A stretch of DNA of 7,465 nucleotides. It comes from CAZGDV01 sp964524995. GTDB taxonomy: Bacteria; Chloroflexota; Dehalococcoidia; SZUA-161. Shown one piece after another: positions 5,418 to 7,465 of the stretch; position 1 is the stretch's first letter; each line of letters opens with the position of its first letter. The notes beneath the pieces are model-generated. The model saw nothing but the letters and a program-made list of their open reading frames with translations. It was not told where the DNA came from and made no database searches. The DNA is taken from positions 1 through 7,465 of the forward strand of contig CAZGDV010000119.1 of the NCBI GenBank assembly GCA_964524995.1. The letters are read 5' to 3'. Made by a program: the position numbers and the translations under genes.

Positions 5418-5432
5418 GGGAGGGAGGGTGGG
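5418..5432 (+). other. Plus-strand G-quadruplex motif with one-base loops
   Basis: GGGAGGGAGGGTGGG has four G3 tracts with loops A, A and T, a type known to form very stable parallel quadruplexes. A related, incomplete run GGTAGGGAGGGTGG lies at 5622-5635. Confidence 0.65.
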
Positions 5433-5479
5433 AAATGCGACGTTCGTCCTCCGGTCTGGACGAGGGTGGGGAGGCACCT

Positions 5480-5532
5480 GCCATCGAGCGTTGGATGGTC
5501 CCACCCACCCGCCCACGGTAGCTCCGCTCCCG
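5480..5532. repeat. Intergenic G-quadruplex repeat, copy R3
   Basis: The core (5480-5516) has stem arms at 5481-5485 and 5494-5498, and CCC tracts at 5500-5514 with separators A, A and G. The following hairpin (GGTAGC-TCC-GCTCCC) has one mismatch compared with R2. Together with R1 and R2, the separators vary while the CCC tracts and stem do not. Confidence 0.85.
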
Positions 5533-5670
5533 GACTCTTGCTTCCTACCGCCTCCCCGGAGCATACTGACGTCCGGTTTCGGTTTGTTCTGGCAACTCGT
5601 AATACCGATCAGAAGGTAGAAGGTAGGGAGGGTGGAGCAAAGCGGAACCCGCCATTGGGATTGGGGGGAT

Positions 5671-5739
5671 GTCATCGAGCGCTGGGTGGGCACCACAACG
5701 TTCGTCTCAGCCGTCTCTCAGCATGCTACCGCCTCTCCC
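5671..5739. repeat. Decayed repeat copy R4
   Basis: GTCATCGAGCGCTGGGTGG matches the first 19 core bases at 16 positions. The C-tract block is lost, being replaced by CACCACAACG. A downstream stretch, GCTACCGCCTCTCCC (5725-5739), resembles CCTACCGCCTCCCC after R3, so the full element may once have been longer than the core. This copy is probably a degraded member. Confidence 0.55.
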
Positions 5740-5740
5740 T

Positions 5741-5770
5741 TTGACCGCGCGCTCTCAGTGTTGGTACACT
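5741..5770 (+). promoter_or_regulatory. Promoter of the DUF2284-antiporter genes
   Basis: TTGACC (5741-5746, 5 of 6), an 18-base spacer and TACACT (5765-5770, 4 of 6) precede the DUF2284 start. Transcription would begin near 5777, giving a leader of about 35 bases. Confidence 0.55.
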
Positions 5771-5811
5771 AGTAAACCGTGGCTGGCGGAGTCCGAATGG
5801 TGGAGGGTGAC

Positions 5812-6432
5812 ATGGTCCGCAAGATCGTCGAGCACGTTCCGGATGATGTGCTGGAGGCCGACCTGGAGAGGTACCGTCTGAGGGCAATCGAGCTGGGCGC
5901 AGCGGATGCCAGGATCGTAGCGAGCGCAGATGTACTGGTTGACGAGAGGGTGCGCGCCAAGTGCATGTACCCCAGGTGCGAGTACTACGGCGCATGTGCG
6001 ACCTGCCCGCCCCAGGTGGGCACTGTTGACGACACCAGGAAGCTCGTGAGTGCGTTTCGCTGTGCCGTCTTCATCAAGCTGGAAGCGCCGCTGGACCAAG
6101 AGCTGGAAGCATGGCAAGATGCCTCGTGGAAGACCCACGAGATAGTCTCCCGGATCGAGGCCGAGGCGTACTACAATGGCTACTATCTGGCCGTGGGCTT
6201 CGCGGGCCAATCCTGCAAGGATGCGCTCTGTGGTGAGAGGGAATGCGCCGCGCTTGAGCCGGGCGTGTCGTGCACGCATCCCCTCAGAGCCAGGCCGAAT
6301 ATGCACGCCATGGGAATGGATGCCTTCATGATGGCCACTCGACAGGGCTGGGACGTCTATCCGGTGGGCGAGTCCACGAAACCCGGCGAGGTACCGTGTC
6401 TCAGCAGCCTCGGGATCGTGCTCGTCTACTGA
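5812..6432 (+). CDS. DUF2284 predicted metal-binding protein
   Basis: A 206-residue soluble protein recognised as DUF2284 (predicted metal-binding). Two cysteine clusters are clear: Cys51, 56, 62 and 65 in CMYPRCEYYGACATCPP, and Cys135, 140, 145 and 154 in CKDALCGERECAALEPGVSC followed by THPLRARP. Eight cysteines would suit two Fe-S clusters or zinc sites. The characteristic C-terminal part (RARPNMHAMGMDAF ... GWDVYPVG) is present, and the length is normal for the family. The biochemical role of the family is not established; members are frequent in anaerobic bacteria and archaea. The ATG at 5812 is chosen because GGAGG (5802-5806) lies 5 bases upstream; the in-frame GTG at 5779 is too close to the promoter. 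The antiporter gene follows after 36 bases and is probably cotranscribed. Confidence 0.88.
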   Translation: MVRKIVEHVPDDVLEADLERYRLRAIELGAADARIVASADVLVDERVRAKCMYPRCEYYGACATCPPQVGTVDDTRKLVSAFRCAVFIKLEAPLDQELEAWQDASWKTHEIVSRIEAEAYYNGYYLAVGFAGQSCKDALCGERECAALEPGVSCTHPLRARPNMHAMGMDAFMMATRQGWDVYPVGESTKPGEVPCLSSLGIVLVY

Positions 6433-6468
6433 GTCGCTTCTACCTGGTATAGAAAGTAGGGCTTGACG

Positions 6469-7465
6469 TTGGTTTGGCTGAAGCTGCTGGTGTGCGTGGC
6501 GATCATACTGTTCGCCGGCACCAAGCTGGCCTTCTACGGCGACGCAATCGCCGAGAAGACACGCCTCGGCAGGCTCTGGATTGGCCTCGTTCTCATCTCA
6601 ATCGTGACCACCATGCCGGAGCTGGTCACGAGCGTCAGCTCGGCGGCCCTGGTTGACTCACCGGATCAGGCGCTCGGCAATCTCTTCGGCAGCTGCATGT
6701 TCAACCTGACCACGCTGGCCGTCATCGACGTCATTTGCGTAGCGGGGCCTGTGCTGAGTCAGGTCAGCCCGAGACACGCGTTGTCCGGCGGTGTTGGCAT
6801 TGTATTGCTCGGGGTCGCCATCGCCGGCATACTCGCGGCGGACACTGTGTTCGGGGAGGCCGTGGGGTGGGTGGGCATACCGAGTTTCGTCATCCTGGTC
6901 CTCTACCTCGGGGCCACCTGGCTGATATTCCGCAGGGAGAGAAGGCTGCACAAGCATCCGGCAGCGCCTTCCCCCGGCGAGCAGTACGAGCACATCTCCA
7001 CGAGGACCGCCTGGGTCAGGGCCTCCCTGGCCTCGATTGCGATCGTGGGTGCTGGAATCTGGCTGGCGTTCATCGGCGACGAAATCGCGGCTGCGACGGG
7101 TTGGGGCAGCAGCTTTGTCGGCAGCCTGTTCCTTGCGATCACCACTTCACTTCCGGAGCTGACGCTGGTAGTCGCCGCCGTGCGCCTGGGGGCCGTTGAC
7201 ATGGCGGTCGCGAACATACTCGGGGCCAACATGCTCGATATCCTGGTGATCACCTGGACGGACGTAGCCTATACGGAAGACCCGCTGCTGTCAGTGGTGT
7301 CATCGTCCCAAGTGATAACGGCGGCTGTAGCGATCGCGATGACTCTGCTGGCTATTGTCGCTATACGACAGCGGCCCGAGCGGAAGACGCTGAAGGTCAT
7401 GAACTGGTATGCGCCTGTTCTCGTGGCGCTCTACATATTCGGTGCCTGGGCGTCTTTCGCGCAAC
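6469..7465 (+). CDS. Calcium/cation antiporter (CaCA family), 3' end cut
   Basis: Inner-membrane Na+/Ca2+ exchanger-type protein; 332 codons are visible and the frame is open to the window edge. Two inverted alpha repeats carry the family signatures: TTMPELVTSVSSA (47-59) with GNLFGSCMFN (70-79), and TTSLPELTLVVAA (225-237) with ANILGANMLDI (248-258). The acidic residues Glu51 and Glu230 match Glu54 and Glu213 of NCX_Mj, and Asn79 and Asp257 match Asn81 and Asp240. A charged cytoplasmic loop (about 155-182, RRERRLHKHP) separates the halves. An in-frame stop at 6457 leaves TTG codons at 6463 and 6469 as starts; 6469 is preferred because AGGG (6458-6461) lies 7 bases upstream. It lies 36 bases after DUF2284 without a visible promoter between. 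Ion specificity cannot be read from sequence alone. Confidence 0.88.
   Translation, partial: MVWLKLLVCVAIILFAGTKLAFYGDAIAEKTRLGRLWIGLVLISIVTTMPELVTSVSSAALVDSPDQALGNLFGSCMFNLTTLAVIDVICVAGPVLSQVSPRHALSGGVGIVLLGVAIAGILAADTVFGEAVGWVGIPSFVILVLYLGATWLIFRRERRLHKHPAAPSPGEQYEHISTRTAWVRASLASIAIVGAGIWLAFIGDEIAAATGWGSSFVGSLFLAITTSLPELTLVVAAVRLGAVDMAVANILGANMLDILVITWTDVAYTEDPLLSVVSSSQVITAAVAIAMTLLAIVAIRQRPERKTLKVMNWYAPVLVALYIFGAWASFAQ

Larger units (their letters stand above)
5362..5672 (+). repeat. Direct 14-base repeat flanking R3
   Basis: GATTGGGGGGATGT occurs identically at 5362-5375 and 5659-5672, 297 bases apart. A shared ACGTTCGTC (around 5440 and 5699) also suggests that the R2-R3 and R3-R4 spacers derive partly from one longer duplicated unit. 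Confidence 0.55.
4935..5811. other. Gene-free divergent intergenic block with repeats and G-tracts
   Basis: No convincing gene lies between the nitroreductase and DUF2284 starts. The frames here are repeat-derived and lack ribosome binding sites and recognisable domains. From left to right the block holds the nitroreductase leader hairpin and promoter, repeat copies R1 to R3, G-rich plus-strand motifs between R2 and R3, a decayed copy R4, and the DUF2284 promoter. Confidence 0.7.

Noticed and set aside
5062..5508. 148-codon minus-strand frame and similar frames in the repeat block
   Set aside because: The repeated peptide pieces (such as GGTIQRSMA) are translations of the DNA repeat in different frames. 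There is no ribosome binding site and no conserved frame among copies.
5103..5540. CRISPR array
   Set aside because: Intervals between copies are irregular (140 and 237 bases), the copies are followed by related hairpins rather than unique spacers, and no cas gene is present.
6735..7199. 154-codon plus-strand frame inside the antiporter
   Set aside because: It is out of frame with the continuous antiporter reading frame that carries both alpha-repeat motifs.

Overview
The window is G+C-rich bacterial DNA with strong AAGGAGG-type ribosome binding sites, ATG/GTG/TTG starts and sigma70-like promoters. The gene set includes PaaI-like hotdog thioesterases, a DUF2089/SHOCT-like operon, a ferredoxin-nitroreductase fusion, a DUF2284 metal-binding protein and a calcium/cation antiporter. 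Together with intergenic G-rich repeats this suggests an anaerobic, possibly Chloroflexota (Dehalococcoidia-like) genome. That placement is an inference from gene content only. I see no rRNA, tRNA, CRISPR array, transposase or phage gene.

Layout. (1) 1-413: a hotdog thioesterase on the plus strand, whose start codon is cut by the window edge. (2) 440-760, minus: a small cupin with its own promoter (810-838). (3) 842-2271: an AT-rich promoter/operator island (902-970) drives a plus-strand operon. It holds a possible 33-residue leader ORF (984-1085), a DUF2089 helix-turn-helix protein (1082-1444), a two-segment membrane protein (1441-1719) and a SHOCT-like protein (1739-2179), and ends at a strong hairpin (2241-2271). 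(4) 2302-2724, minus: a second thioesterase about 51% identical to the first, with promoter 2783-2811. The stretch 2725-2933 holds that promoter and no clear gene. (5) 2934-4100: two tandem membrane proteins of one architecture, each with two cysteine clusters next to membrane segments. (6) 4110-4934, minus: a ferredoxin-nitroreductase fusion convergent with them, promoter 5037-5065. (7) About 5100-5740: a gene-free block with three good copies and one decayed copy of an intergenic repeat. The repeats carry C-tracts that form a G-quadruplex motif on the minus strand, and there are further G-quadruplex motifs on the plus strand. (8) 5741-7465: a promoter, a DUF2284 protein (5812-6432) and, 36 bases later, a calcium/cation antiporter running off the window end.

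How the genes may work together. The DUF2089 operon looks like a small self-contained regulator-plus-membrane module: ATGA overlaps couple its first cistrons, and the membrane and SHOCT-like proteins share a C-terminal LEVDVK tail. The cysteine-rich membrane pair, the ferredoxin-nitroreductase and DUF2284 are all likely metal or Fe-S proteins, but no direct link between them is visible. The most unusual items are the G-quadruplex repeat block, the tandem cysteine-rich membrane paralogues and the shared tail in the DUF2089 operon.
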